Assembly: GCA_037441525.1 (NCBI GenBank)
Contig: JBBISA010000059.1
Span: 1 to 24,932, forward strand
DNA: 24,932 nucleotides
From: SKVR01 sp037441525
GTDB taxonomy: Bacteria; Bacteroidota; Bacteroidia; Bacteroidales; UBA7960
Direction of reading: 5' to 3'
The position numbers were made by a program, and so were the translations under genes. The notes beneath the pieces were generated by a model. It saw only the letters and a list, made by a program, of their open reading frames with translations. It did not search any database and was not told where the DNA came from. Every line of letters begins with the position of its first letter. Positions within the stretch are counted from its first letter, which is position 1. Shown here in pieces: positions 1 through 8,746 of this stretch.

Positions 1-1
1 A

Positions 2-2740
2 GTTGCACCAGGGAATTATACCCTATATGTTAGAAGTATTGCAGACAATACCTGTGTAAATACCTCGGAGTCATCAGTTGCTATCAATACAGTTCCATCA
101 CAGCCTGCCATACCAACAGCAGCCAATATAATACAACCCACCTGCGGAGCCTCGACAGGTACCATAGCGATTGCCACTCAATCGAATGTTCAGTACAGTA
201 TTAATGGGACCACATGGCAGGCAGGCAATGGTTTTACCGGACTGGCTCCGGGGAATTACACACTTTTTGTCAGAAACACCGGTGACAACACTTGTGTGAA
301 CAGTTCGTCCCCACCAACTACCATCAACACCGTACCTACACCGCCTGCCAAACCTACTGCTTCGATAGTGGTTCAGCCGAGCTGTGCTGTTTCCACAGGC
401 TCCATCACCATTGCCACGCAGGCAGGGGTTCAATACAGTATCAATGGCACCAGCTGGCAGGCAGGCGCTGTTTTTTCGGGAGTTGCACCAGGGAATTATA
501 CCCTATATGTTAGAAGTATTGCAGACAATACCTGTATTAACACATCTTCATCGTCGGTTGCCATAGCTGCTTCAGCAGGTTTACCGCCTGCACCCACTTC
601 ACTTTCAATAGTTCAGCCTACCTGCAGCACACCATCAGGCACCATCACCATAGCCGAGCAGGCAAATGTACAGTACAGTGTTAATGGTACAATCTGGCAG
701 TCTGGCAATACATTCTCAGGTTTATCTCCCAGCAATTATACTTTGTATGTTCGTCGCATCAGCGATAACAGCTGTGTAAGCAGTTCAACTTCAACCGTTA
801 CCATAAATGCTGTTCCATCCCTTCCATCGGTTCCCCTGATAGCTGGAGTAACACAGCCAACATGCGGGACCCCAACAGGAGGGCTTGCAATTACTTCCCA
901 ACCCAATGTTGAATACAGTATCAACGGAACCAACTGGCAGGCGAGCAATATATTTAATGGCATAACGCCGGGAACATATACCCTTTTTGTCAGAAGAAGT
1001 GCCGATAATACTTGTGTCAGGAGTTCAACATCAACAATTACCATCAATCCGGCACCTCTTCCGCCGCCAGTTCCCATACTGGCAACTTCTGTTCAACCAA
1101 CCTGTTCATCACCGGTTGGCAGCATAACGATTGCCCCTCAAAATGGAGTACAATATAGTGTGAACGGAACCAGCTGGCAGGCAAGCAATGTAATCAACAA
1201 CCTAACTCCCGGAAACTATACATTGTATGTTCAAAGTGTTTTTGACTTTACCTGCATTAGTGCCTCTATTGCTTCTGCAGTTATAAACAACATTCAGGGT
1301 ACTCCATCAATTCCGGTTGTATTGGAAATAGTGCAGCCCACATGTGCAGTCCCCACAGGGACAGTAACCGTTGTGCCCCAGGAGGGCGTAGAATATAGTA
1401 TAAACGGCACATCCTGGCAGCAAGGTAATACTTTCACAACTCTTAACCCTGGAAACTACTTGCTATATCTGAGACGGATTACCGATCCAACCTGTATAAG
1501 CATTTCGCTGGTTCCGATTACCATAAATCCTGTGCCGCGAGTACCTTTGATACCGGTGGCGTTATCGGTTATTCAACCAACATGCTCAGTTCAGGTGGGT
1601 AGTATTACAATACAGTTGCAGGAGGGAACCGAGTATAGTTTAGATGGTGCTATCTGGCAAGGAGGTAATGAATTCACAGGGTTAAATCCGGGACAATATA
1701 TATTATATGCAAGAAGTATGACTGATCGCACCTGCCAGGCTCTATCTTCCCAGCCAATTGTCATCAATAATGTTCCATTCCCGCCTGTTATACCCGAAGT
1801 GGTGTCTGTAATACAACCTACCTGTGAGATTCCCGGGGGTACAATAACCCTGAGGTTATATAATAATGTCGAGTATAGTGCCGATGGAATAAAATGGCAG
1901 CGAAACAATGTCATTTCCGGACTTACAGCAGGAATCTACTTCATCTTTATTAGATATACCTTTGATAATACCTGCATAAGTGTTACTACTGAACCGGTAA
2001 TTTTAACCACCGCTCCTGGTCAGCCAAATGTCCCCACTTCCCAAAGTGTAGTGCATCCTGTTTGCGCCAACCCAACCGGAACAATTTTTATTACAGAACT
2101 TGTTGGGGTTGATTATAGCATAGACGGATTTAACTGGCAGAAAGAGAACTCATTCGATGATTTATACCCTGGTGCTTACACATTATTCGTAAGAAATTCC
2201 GATGATATAACTTGTTTTAATTTTTCTGCTGAAAAGGTTGTAATCAATGAAGTTTCCCGCAAACCTGCGACACCTGTTGTTGTCAGGAAAATCCAACCCA
2301 CTTGTGCTGTTCCCTTTGCAACCATAACCATCGACGAACAATTTGGCATGGAATTCAGCCTAGATGGCAAAAAGTGGCAGACCAGCAATATTTTTACAGG
2401 ACTATCTCCAGGAAGTTACGTTTTTCTTGTCCGGAATATCAACGATACAACGTGTATTAACAGTTCGACTGTTCCTGTGCTGGTTGATGATGTGCCGATG
2501 CTTCCTGATATTCCATTATTTGTTGCTATTATCCAGCCCAACTGCGACCTTCCTTTCGGAACCATTCGCATTAAACCCCAGGTAAATGTAGAATATAGCA
2601 TTAATGGAACCAACTGGCAGGTAAATAACGAATTTTCAACACTGGAACCGGGCGAATACCTTTTATATGTCAGGAAAACCATTGATAAAACATGCTTCAC
2701 TGTTTCCGTTGAACCTGTTGTTATTGTTGCTCCGGTTTGT
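2..2740 (+). repeat. Coding tandem repeat array, exact 240-bp period, 11 units plus a partial
   Basis: The CAG/CAA codon of the QPTC motif falls at 134, 374, 614, 854, 1094, 1334, 1574, 1814, 2054 (a CAT, His, in this unit), 2294 and 2534, always exactly 240 bases apart. There are no indels although units differ strongly in sequence, more so toward the 3' end. Both Cys positions and the Trp-Gln pair are kept in every full unit. The repeats resemble the Ig-like or SprB-like repeats of other type B T9SS proteins; the exact Pfam family was not tested. Confidence 0.95.
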
Positions 2741-3889
2741 TTCGAGGTACAAATAACGGTTAAAAATATCAGGGGCATTCCTGTTTCCAGTGCTTCTGTG
2801 GTTGTAAATGAAAGAATTCGATTGACAAATAATGACGGACGAGTTGTTTTTGTTCTTGCCAGCGGAGAGTACACGTATGATATAAGTGCCGAGTTTTACC
2901 TGCCATCCTCAGGAGAAATTAAAATCGAGGGTGAAGATGTATCATTTACAGTTACACTAATTGGGGCATCTGCTATTCTCACCATATCTAAAACGGTCGA
3001 TAATCCTGCCCCTGATGCTCTTTCAAATGTAATTTTTTCCATCACGCTATTTAACGAAGGTCCAGCAGAAGCGACCGGCTTGGTTGTAGTAGATAATTTA
3101 ACAACAGGATATCAGTATGTATCAAGTACTGTATCGCAGGGGATTGATATTATTAGTCAGAATGGGAACTGGATTGCCGGCGATCTTGAAGTTGGTAATT
3201 CGGCAATACTTACCATTACAGGCCAGGTAGTGCTTGGCCAAAGTTATCACAACACTGCCACAGTATCGGGCGACCAAACCGGAACAACAGGAAGCGCAAC
3301 TGTTAATGTTTTCCCGAAACTAACCCCGGTGGCTGAAGATGATTTTGCCAATATTCCCTGGAAAGGGAGGGTTGAAATCGACGTGGTGGCCAATGATCGC
3401 GACCCGTTTCCGGGCAATCTGAATCCTGAATCTTTGCGAATTACCAGGAACTTGCCCAGTGGTGCTTTTGCCCAGACACGCGATGATGGGATAATTTTTG
3501 TTAATTACGAAAATGCACCCGGATTTGCCGGTGAAGAATCCCTGGAGTATGAGATATCCAATTACCAGGGACTCACGGCTAGAGCCAAACTGCATATTTC
3601 CATAAATCTGGCAGATGTGGTTATCCCGGATACTTTTTCACCCAATGGCGATGGGGTAAACGATTATTTCGTAATTCCCGGAGCAGAACGCTACCCAGGC
3701 AATGAACTGATAATTTATAACCGCTGGGGCAGTATCGTATTCAGGATGACTGATTATGATAATTCCTGGGATGGGAAACTGGCCAATTCCAACAACCCTC
3801 TTCCGGTTGGTACCTATTTTTATACTTTCGATCCGGGAAGGAATCTTCCCGTTCAGAAAGGTTATATTTTTATTACCAGGGAAAATTAA
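2..3889 (+). CDS. Giant repeat-containing surface protein with type B T9SS sorting domain (5' partial)
   Basis: The frame is open from base 2 to the stop at 3889 and continues off the left edge; the GTG at 296 is an internal Val codon, so the N-terminus is not in the window. Visible order: one partial and eleven 80-residue repeats (to about 2740), each with QPTC, YSxxGxxWQ, PGxYxLxxR and DxTC motifs; a carboxypeptidase-regulatory-like domain (about 2740-2975); a DUF11-like domain with ISKTVDNPAP (about 2975-3310); a cadherin/Ig-like domain with FAGEESLEYEI (about 3325-3600); and a C-terminal type B sorting domain (about 3615-3886) with the diagnostic FSPNGDGVNDYF and YNRWG motifs. Family knowledge: such proteins pass through the T9SS and stay at the cell surface, acting in adhesion or gliding. 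Two Cys per repeat, 50 and 30 residues apart, suggest disulphides (inference). The PorP/SprF and PorE-like genes directly downstream fit a dedicated secretion cassette. The ligand is unknown. Confidence 0.92.
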   Translation, partial: VAPGNYTLYVRSIADNTCVNTSESSVAINTVPSQPAIPTAANIIQPTCGASTGTIAIATQSNVQYSINGTTWQAGNGFTGLAPGNYTLFVRNTGDNTCVNSSSPPTTINTVPTPPAKPTASIVVQPSCAVSTGSITIATQAGVQYSINGTSWQAGAVFSGVAPGNYTLYVRSIADNTCINTSSSSVAIAASAGLPPAPTSLSIVQPTCSTPSGTITIAEQANVQYSVNGTIWQSGNTFSGLSPSNYTLYVRRISDNSCVSSSTSTVTINAVPSLPSVPLIAGVTQPTCGTPTGGLAITSQPNVEYSINGTNWQASNIFNGITPGTYTLFVRRSADNTCVRSSTSTITINPAPLPPPVPILATSVQPTCSSPVGSITIAPQNGVQYSVNGTSWQASNVINNLTPGNYTLYVQSVFDFTCISASIASAVINNIQGTPSIPVVLEIVQPTCAVPTGTVTVVPQEGVEYSINGTSWQQGNTFTTLNPGNYLLYLRRITDPTCISISLVPITINPVPRVPLIPVALSVIQPTCSVQVGSITIQLQEGTEYSLDGAIWQGGNEFTGLNPGQYILYARSMTDRTCQALSSQPIVINNVPFPPVIPEVVSVIQPTCEIPGGTITLRLYNNVEYSADGIKWQRNNVISGLTAGIYFIFIRYTFDNTCISVTTEPVILTTAPGQPNVPTSQSVVHPVCANPTGTIFITELVGVDYSIDGFNWQKENSFDDLYPGAYTLFVRNSDDITCFNFSAEKVVINEVSRKPATPVVVRKIQPTCAVPFATITIDEQFGMEFSLDGKKWQTSNIFTGLSPGSYVFLVRNINDTTCINSSTVPVLVDDVPMLPDIPLFVAIIQPNCDLPFGTIRIKPQVNVEYSINGTNWQVNNEFSTLEPGEYLLYVRKTIDKTCFTVSVEPVVIVAPVCFEVQITVKNIRGIPVSSASVVVNERIRLTNNDGRVVFVLASGEYTYDISAEFYLPSSGEIKIEGEDVSFTVTLIGASAILTISKTVDNPAPDALSNVIFSITLFNEGPAEATGLVVVDNLTTGYQYVSSTVSQGIDIISQNGNWIAGDLEVGNSAILTITGQVVLGQSYHNTATVSGDQTGTTGSATVNVFPKLTPVAEDDFANIPWKGRVEIDVVANDRDPFPGNLNPESLRITRNLPSGAFAQTRDDGIIFVNYENAPGFAGEESLEYEISNYQGLTARAKLHISINLADVVIPDTFSPNGDGVNDYFVIPGAERYPGNELIIYNRWGSIVFRMTDYDNSWDGKLANSNNPLPVGTYFYTFDPGRNLPVQKGYIFITREN
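481..535 (+). repeat. Exact 55-bp direct copy of bases 1-55
   Basis: Bases 481-535 are identical to bases 1-55, two repeat units (480 bp) upstream, and the two differ right after the shared CCTGT. The left limit of the match lies outside the window, so the true copy may be longer. Other units in the array differ at many synonymous sites, so this pair reflects a recent duplication or gene conversion. Confidence 0.9.
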
Positions 3890-3926
3890 ACAATTTCCTG
3901 TTTGATTTACTCTAAAACAATAGATT

Positions 3927-4874
3927 ATGAGTACTTTAAAAAAATACTACATCGTTGTTTGGATAGGATTTCTGGCTGCCATGTTTTCAGTTGGTAAACT
4001 GTATGCACAACAGGATCCGGGTTTTACACACTATATGTACAACACCCAATCGGTCAATGCAGCCTATACCGGTACAACCGACGATGTAAAGATTATAATG
4101 CTTTCGCGCCACCAGTGGATTGGTTTTGCAGGAGCTCCCCAGACTCAGATTTTCAGTATTCATGGCCCGGTTGATGAAAAATACATTGGCTTGGGCTTGT
4201 CATATACCCGCGATAAAATTGGCCCTATGAATATGGATAACCTTGCGCTGGATTACTCCTTTAAGGTGCAGGTAAGTAAAACCGGGACACTATCCTTTGG
4301 TCTGAAAACCGGATTCGACAAGCGCTCCAACAATCTGTCGCAGCTAAATCCTCTTCAACCGGGCGACAGGGTATATTCATCCAATATTGAAGGCAAGCTT
4401 ACCTTCAATTTCGGGGCAGGGTTGTATTACTATACTCCCAACTCCTATTTCGGGGTTTCTTTGCCACGGCTGCGAAGAACCAATTACAATAAAAATGTGG
4501 CTGACTACCTCAATGAGAATGTACATGAGAGGCACCTTTTTGTTATAGGTGGCTATGTTTGGAATGTAAGCCCCATCTGGAAGATTAAACCCTCTTTTTT
4601 CCTTAAATATGTTGAAGGGGCCCCTGTTTCAGTAGATGTTAATTTCAGTACGATGTATCAGCAGACAGTTGTTGCCGGTATTTCGCATAGATTCGGTGAT
4701 TCCTTTGGCATGATGATGCAACTGAAAGTTGCCGATTTTCTCTGGATAGGATACGCCTATGACTATACCGTATCGCCCATTAGAATCCATAGTCGTGGAA
4801 CCCATGAAGTATTGATGTTATTTAATATATTTACACCAAAGGATGAAATAATTAAATCTCCACGTTTCTTTTAG
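3927..4874 (+). CDS. PorP/SprF family T9SS outer-membrane protein
   Basis: The 315-residue protein has a signal peptide (Lys-rich start, hydrophobic core, YAQ|QD cleavage site near residues 26-28) followed by the family hallmark QDPxFTHYMYNxxxxNAAYTGT. The region RHQWIGFxGAPxTQxFSIHGP and alternating beta-strand segments to the C-terminus (SRGTHEVLMLFNIF) are also typical of PorP/SprF. Known role: SprF-like proteins are outer-membrane barrels needed for secretion and surface attachment of a partner cargo with a type B sorting domain. The gene starts 37 bases after the stop of such a cargo gene and lies 76 bases before a PorE-like gene, so the three are probably co-transcribed. That this copy serves the neighbouring adhesin is inference from position. 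Length and start are normal for the family. Confidence 0.93.
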   Translation: MSTLKKYYIVVWIGFLAAMFSVGKLYAQQDPGFTHYMYNTQSVNAAYTGTTDDVKIIMLSRHQWIGFAGAPQTQIFSIHGPVDEKYIGLGLSYTRDKIGPMNMDNLALDYSFKVQVSKTGTLSFGLKTGFDKRSNNLSQLNPLQPGDRVYSSNIEGKLTFNFGAGLYYYTPNSYFGVSLPRLRRTNYNKNVADYLNENVHERHLFVIGGYVWNVSPIWKIKPSFFLKYVEGAPVSVDVNFSTMYQQTVVAGISHRFGDSFGMMMQLKVADFLWIGYAYDYTVSPIRIHSRGTHEVLMLFNIFTPKDEIIKSPRFF

Positions 4875-4950
4875 TTCATTTGAGGATGGTTTGGTGTATA
4901 GTAGTGCAATCCTTTAAGGCTTTCGGGCCAGGTAAGATATAAAAAGAAGC

Positions 4951-7140
4951 ATGATTAAATCATTATTTATAACCTTTTTCCTATCAACGTGGCTGGTTTT
5001 TCCATTCACAACAGCCGATATGCTAAAGCGCGCCGATAACAGGTTCGAAAGGGAGCAATACATTGAAGCCATAAAGCTTTATACCAAAGTAATCAACAAA
5101 AAGCGGCGCAACATACATGTTGCAGCCCGACTTGGCGATAGTTACAGGCTGGTAAACGATACGAGGAATTCAGAGCGTTGGTACCGGGCAGCGATTGATG
5201 CTGGAGATATCCGTCCTGGCACAGTGTTTTGGTTTGCCGAAATGCTGCGTTACAACAATAAAACCAGAGAAGCACTTGACTGGATGAAAAGGTTCAATGA
5301 CCTGAATGCCACCTCAGATGTGGCAATCAACCGTCGGATGAGTGCCGACCTGTTCAGGGAATTGCTTGGGCGCGAGAGAGTAAGCGTTAATTTGCGGCTT
5401 TTAAGAATGAATTCCGACCAAAGCGATTTTGGCCCTGCCTGGTTAGGCCAGGACCAAGTGGTCTTTACTTCCTCACGAAGAGCTCCAGGCTTTTGGGAAC
5501 GCAAAAACCACCGGGATCAGTTTCCATTTTTCTCCATGATGGTTGCAGGCCGCGACAGAGGAGAACTGGTCAATATACAGCCTTTTGCTCCTGAGATTTC
5601 ATCGGGTTTGCATCACGGTCCTGCTGTCTTTAGTGCCGACGGCAAAGAGATGTTTTTTACCCGCAACCTTTTTCAGCGCAGGCCATGGCGCGAAAACAGG
5701 GTTAACCGTTTAATGATTTACCATGCTGTAAACAACGGACAAGGTTGGACCAACGTAACACTTCTTCCCTTTAACAGTGAAGATTATTCGTGTGGGCATC
5801 CGGCCCTTTCACCCGATGGCAAGAGTCTTTATTTTGTATCTGATATGCCCGGAGGCTATGGCGAAACCGATATTTATGTGGTTCGTAAACAAGCCCATGG
5901 CACCTGGGGCAGCCCAATGAACCTGGGTTCAATTATCAATACCCCCGGCCGCGAAATGTTCCCGTTTGTTAGCTCCTCAGGCAATCTTTATTTTTCTTCC
6001 GATGGCATGATTAATTACGGTGGTCTCGATTTATTCAGGGCTACCCCTGAAGGAAACTCTTTCGTAAATCTCATAAACCTTGGGGTCCCCATCAACAGCC
6101 CTTCCGACGATTTTTCCCTTATCATTGATGAAAGCGATATGAGTGGCTATCTGGCATCAAACCGCCGAAAAGGCAATGTTGACGACCTGTATTACTTTAT
6201 TCTTACCATTAGAGGCCCAACAGCTGTTCCCGACATTGTGCAAACATCAAAGTTTATTCCCCTGGTTGAGATTTATCCCTTGGATAACGATATAAAGGGA
6301 ACCGGAAATTTCTTTAAGATCACAGAGTTTACTGAGGTTACTGCTTCGGGCGGGAGGGTTGAGCTCGACACTGAGAAAAACCTTATGACCTATTTGCCGA
6401 TAGATGGTTTTGCCGGTAGAGATACCATTCATTATACCATCTGCGATACGTTATCCCTGCTGAGGGGTTGCGACCGCAGTTTTGTAGTGGTGGATGTTAA
6501 AGATGATTATTTTGGGTTGATGGGGATGGTGGTTAGAAAAGGAACCTTCGAACCTGTAAGAGACGTAAGAATTTCCCTTCAGGATGAGGAACTCAAATTG
6601 CTCGATCAGAGAAACTCCACTTCCGATGGAACCTTCACATTCAACCTTTCGAAGGATAAAAATTTTAGTCTGAAATTCAGACGCGATGGATTTATTACCC
6701 GAAGTGTTAATATTACCACTGTTGGCCTGCCGCCAAGCACCCAATCCGTTGCCGAAATAGTTGAACTTGAAAGACTCGATGGTTACATGTTCAGGGTTTG
6801 GATCTACTTTGAACCCGAAAAAGACGTTCTGACCAACACGGCCGAACAGGAAATAGATAGCAGGATTCTTTCATTCCTGGCTGATAACCCCAGGGTTACG
6901 CTCGAAATAGGTGTACACACCGACAGCCGCGGTGAAGCACAGAAAAACCTTGAAATATCTCATAAACGGGCGGTGGCTATTGCCCAGTATCTTATCGGTA
7001 AGGGGATAGAGTCACGCAGAGTGGTGCCAAAAGGATATGGTTCAGAAAAACTGCTTAACAATTGTGCTCCCGGGGTAAACTGCACCGATACCCAGCACGC
7101 CCAGAACCGACGTATTGAACTAAAGGTACTTAGCTTTTAA
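4951..7140 (+). CDS. PorE-like TPR / beta-propeller / OmpA envelope protein
   Basis: The 729-residue protein has a signal peptide (residues 1-22) and TPR-like helices (about 24-125, motifs FEREQYIEAIKLYTKVI and ARLGDSYRL). A PD40/WD40-like propeller follows (about 150-415) with repeated PAxSPDGKxLYFxS blades. Next come a cadherin/Ig-like domain (about 425-520), a carboxypeptidase-regulatory-like domain (about 528-600) and a C-terminal OmpA domain (about 615-729). The OmpA domain keeps the Asp of HTDSRG and the Arg of NRRIEL that bind diaminopimelate in peptidoglycan. The order TPR-propeller-CRD-OmpA matches PorE of the T9SS, which ties the machinery to peptidoglycan; the additional Ig-like domain is unusual as I know the family. 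It follows a PorP/SprF gene and a type B cargo gene, typical of such cassettes. It may be a paralogue dedicated to this cargo rather than the core PorE. Confidence 0.88.
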   Translation: MIKSLFITFFLSTWLVFPFTTADMLKRADNRFEREQYIEAIKLYTKVINKKRRNIHVAARLGDSYRLVNDTRNSERWYRAAIDAGDIRPGTVFWFAEMLRYNNKTREALDWMKRFNDLNATSDVAINRRMSADLFRELLGRERVSVNLRLLRMNSDQSDFGPAWLGQDQVVFTSSRRAPGFWERKNHRDQFPFFSMMVAGRDRGELVNIQPFAPEISSGLHHGPAVFSADGKEMFFTRNLFQRRPWRENRVNRLMIYHAVNNGQGWTNVTLLPFNSEDYSCGHPALSPDGKSLYFVSDMPGGYGETDIYVVRKQAHGTWGSPMNLGSIINTPGREMFPFVSSSGNLYFSSDGMINYGGLDLFRATPEGNSFVNLINLGVPINSPSDDFSLIIDESDMSGYLASNRRKGNVDDLYYFILTIRGPTAVPDIVQTSKFIPLVEIYPLDNDIKGTGNFFKITEFTEVTASGGRVELDTEKNLMTYLPIDGFAGRDTIHYTICDTLSLLRGCDRSFVVVDVKDDYFGLMGMVVRKGTFEPVRDVRISLQDEELKLLDQRNSTSDGTFTFNLSKDKNFSLKFRRDGFITRSVNITTVGLPPSTQSVAEIVELERLDGYMFRVWIYFEPEKDVLTNTAEQEIDSRILSFLADNPRVTLEIGVHTDSRGEAQKNLEISHKRAVAIAQYLIGKGIESRRVVPKGYGSEKLLNNCAPGVNCTDTQHAQNRRIELKVLSF

Positions 7141-7276
7141 TTTTTTTGTACGGCTGTTTAGTCTTCTCTCTATGTTAATAAATCATAACGCTTTGCTTTT
7201 TAGTCTTTTGGGTTATCCATAAAAGCATTATTGACAACCTTTCCTTTCTATTAAAACAATCACAATTTCTAATGCT

Positions 7277-7284
7277 TACCTTTG
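7277..7284 (+). promoter_or_regulatory. Possible -7 element for the epimerase gene
   Basis: TACCTTTG matches the Bacteroidota -7 consensus TAnnTTTG and lies 36 bases before the ATG at 7321. No TTG or TTTG sits at the usual 17-23 base distance upstream, so this is a partial match only. Confidence 0.35.
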
Positions 7285-7320
7285 CTTGCGTAATTGTTTT
7301 ACCAGTAATTAAAATATTGC

Positions 7321-8274
7321 ATGAATGTATTTGTAGCGGGAGGTGCAGGCTATATCGGTCATGAACTTGTAACCAGGTTAGCAGCCGATAAGCGCATCAG
7401 CAGGGTAGTAGTTTTTGATAACCTTAGCAGGCGCAATTACAGCCTCTTCATCGATAAACGTATCGCATCATCAAAGCTCGAGTTCATAAATGGCAATATT
7501 CTGCATGCTAAACATCTTTTTAATGCACTTTATGGGGTCGATGTTGTTATTCATTTGGCCGGTGTGGTCGAAAATAGCAGGTCTCTCGAAAATCCCTGCA
7601 TCTTTGAACAGGTAAACCACTGGGGAACCGCAGAACTGGCGCATTTAGCAACATCATGCGACGTTAAGAAGTTTATTTATCTTAGTTCAGATACAGTTTA
7701 CGGACATTCCGATCATCCTGTAAATAACCTTGCCACACCCAACCCATACTCTTTGTATGGAATTAGTAAATTGAAGGGTGAGAAACCTGTTCAGCTCATT
7801 TCTGAAAAAGTACAAACCTGGATATTGCGCTGTTCTGCTATTTATGGTTATAGCCCCGGAGCCAGATTCGAATCAGCGATCAACAAAATGTTGTTCGAAG
7901 CATATTTTCTTGGTCGTATGCAAGTTAAAGGAAATTTACACCAAAAGAGATCGTTCATACACGTTAAAAAAGTGGCTTCAATACTTCACAATCTTTTGTT
8001 CGATAGCAATGTAAGACCTTTCGAAACGTATGATGTTACCGACAGGGATTATAGCCTGCATGATATAATTGAAGCGGTTAGGGAAATCAATCCTAACTCA
8101 GGGATACAAGTAATGGGTGAAAATAAACTGCCGTTAAACCGCATTATATTGAAGGATAAGCGCATTCAGCATCTCGATACCACCAATGGTTGCTCTTTGC
8201 AAGATGAGCTTATGGAGCTTATTGAGCACTTTTCTTTTACTTCATCCATGATGAATCAGCCCGAAACAGTATAA
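7321..8274 (+). CDS. NAD-dependent nucleotide-sugar epimerase/dehydratase (extended SDR)
   Basis: The 317-residue protein starts with the Rossmann motif GGAGYIG (residues 7-13) and has an acidic residue after the second strand (VVFDNLSRR), typical of NAD-binding extended short-chain dehydrogenases. The catalytic Ser region is YLSSDTVYG (about 119-127) and the Tyr-Lys pair is YSLYGISKLKGE (about 141-152). These features place it near GalE and other nucleotide-sugar epimerases or dehydratases; the substrate cannot be read from the sequence. It likely acts in the cytoplasm in surface polysaccharide or glycan precursor synthesis. It stands alone, 180 bases after the T9SS cassette and before a strong terminator, so it is probably a single-gene transcript. 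Length is normal for the family. Confidence 0.87.
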   Translation: MNVFVAGGAGYIGHELVTRLAADKRISRVVVFDNLSRRNYSLFIDKRIASSKLEFINGNILHAKHLFNALYGVDVVIHLAGVVENSRSLENPCIFEQVNHWGTAELAHLATSCDVKKFIYLSSDTVYGHSDHPVNNLATPNPYSLYGISKLKGEKPVQLISEKVQTWILRCSAIYGYSPGARFESAINKMLFEAYFLGRMQVKGNLHQKRSFIHVKKVASILHNLLFDSNVRPFETYDVTDRDYSLHDIIEAVREINPNSGIQVMGENKLPLNRIILKDKRIQHLDTTNGCSLQDELMELIEHFSFTSSMMNQPETV

Positions 8275-8317
8275 CAAAGTGTAATGATTTGATAAACTTA
8301 CCTGAGTTTCATCTTTT

Positions 8318-8339
8318 GCCTGATATCAGGCTGGTTTTT
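8318..8339 (+). terminator. Rho-independent terminator after the epimerase
   Basis: GCCTGATATCAGGC is a perfect palindrome (stem GCCTG/CAGGC, loop ATAT). It is followed by TGGTTTTTC, 44 bases after the epimerase stop codon. Confidence 0.7.
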
Positions 8340-8746
8340 CATTAAACATCGATTCCTGTTTTGTGCACCACCTTGAGGCGTCTAAAGGCCGATATCGATA
8401 ATCAATTATTTAGCATTAAAGGATTCGCAGATTTGGGCGACCCACCTTACTTTTGCCTAATGTTTATAAGCAAAAAAGGAATAAAAGTGGGAGTGTAAGT
8501 GTTCGGATACTAAACTAGATCGGGAGAAAGAATAAACTGTTAATGATATACAGAAATATGAGCGGTCTGCAAGCCTGTCCCGTTCAAACGGGGAGCCAGC
8601 GATTATTTCCGGTTGAACCAAATCCTTGAAATCAGCTATGTATTTTGCGCCTGTTTTGCCTTGTGTGTGGAGCATGATAGGCTGCCAGGTAAAAAGCAGT
8701 GGAAAGTGGGCAAATTAAACCCAAATTTGTCTTTAGTCGTTTTTTC

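Noticed and set aside
1..2740. CRISPR array
   Set aside because: The 240-bp periodicity is coding, with repeats diverging at silent sites and no alternating repeat-spacer structure.
8565..8600. tRNA-Cys-like fragment (AGCGGTCTGCAA followed by a TTCAAA hairpin)
   Set aside because: It recalls an anticodon arm and T arm, but no matching acceptor or D arm is found and the spacing is wrong, so chance similarity is more likely than a tRNA or an attachment-site remnant.
8457..8675. 72-codon minus-strand frame
   Set aside because: No family motifs, no signal peptide and no convincing start; it spans palindromic non-coding sequence.
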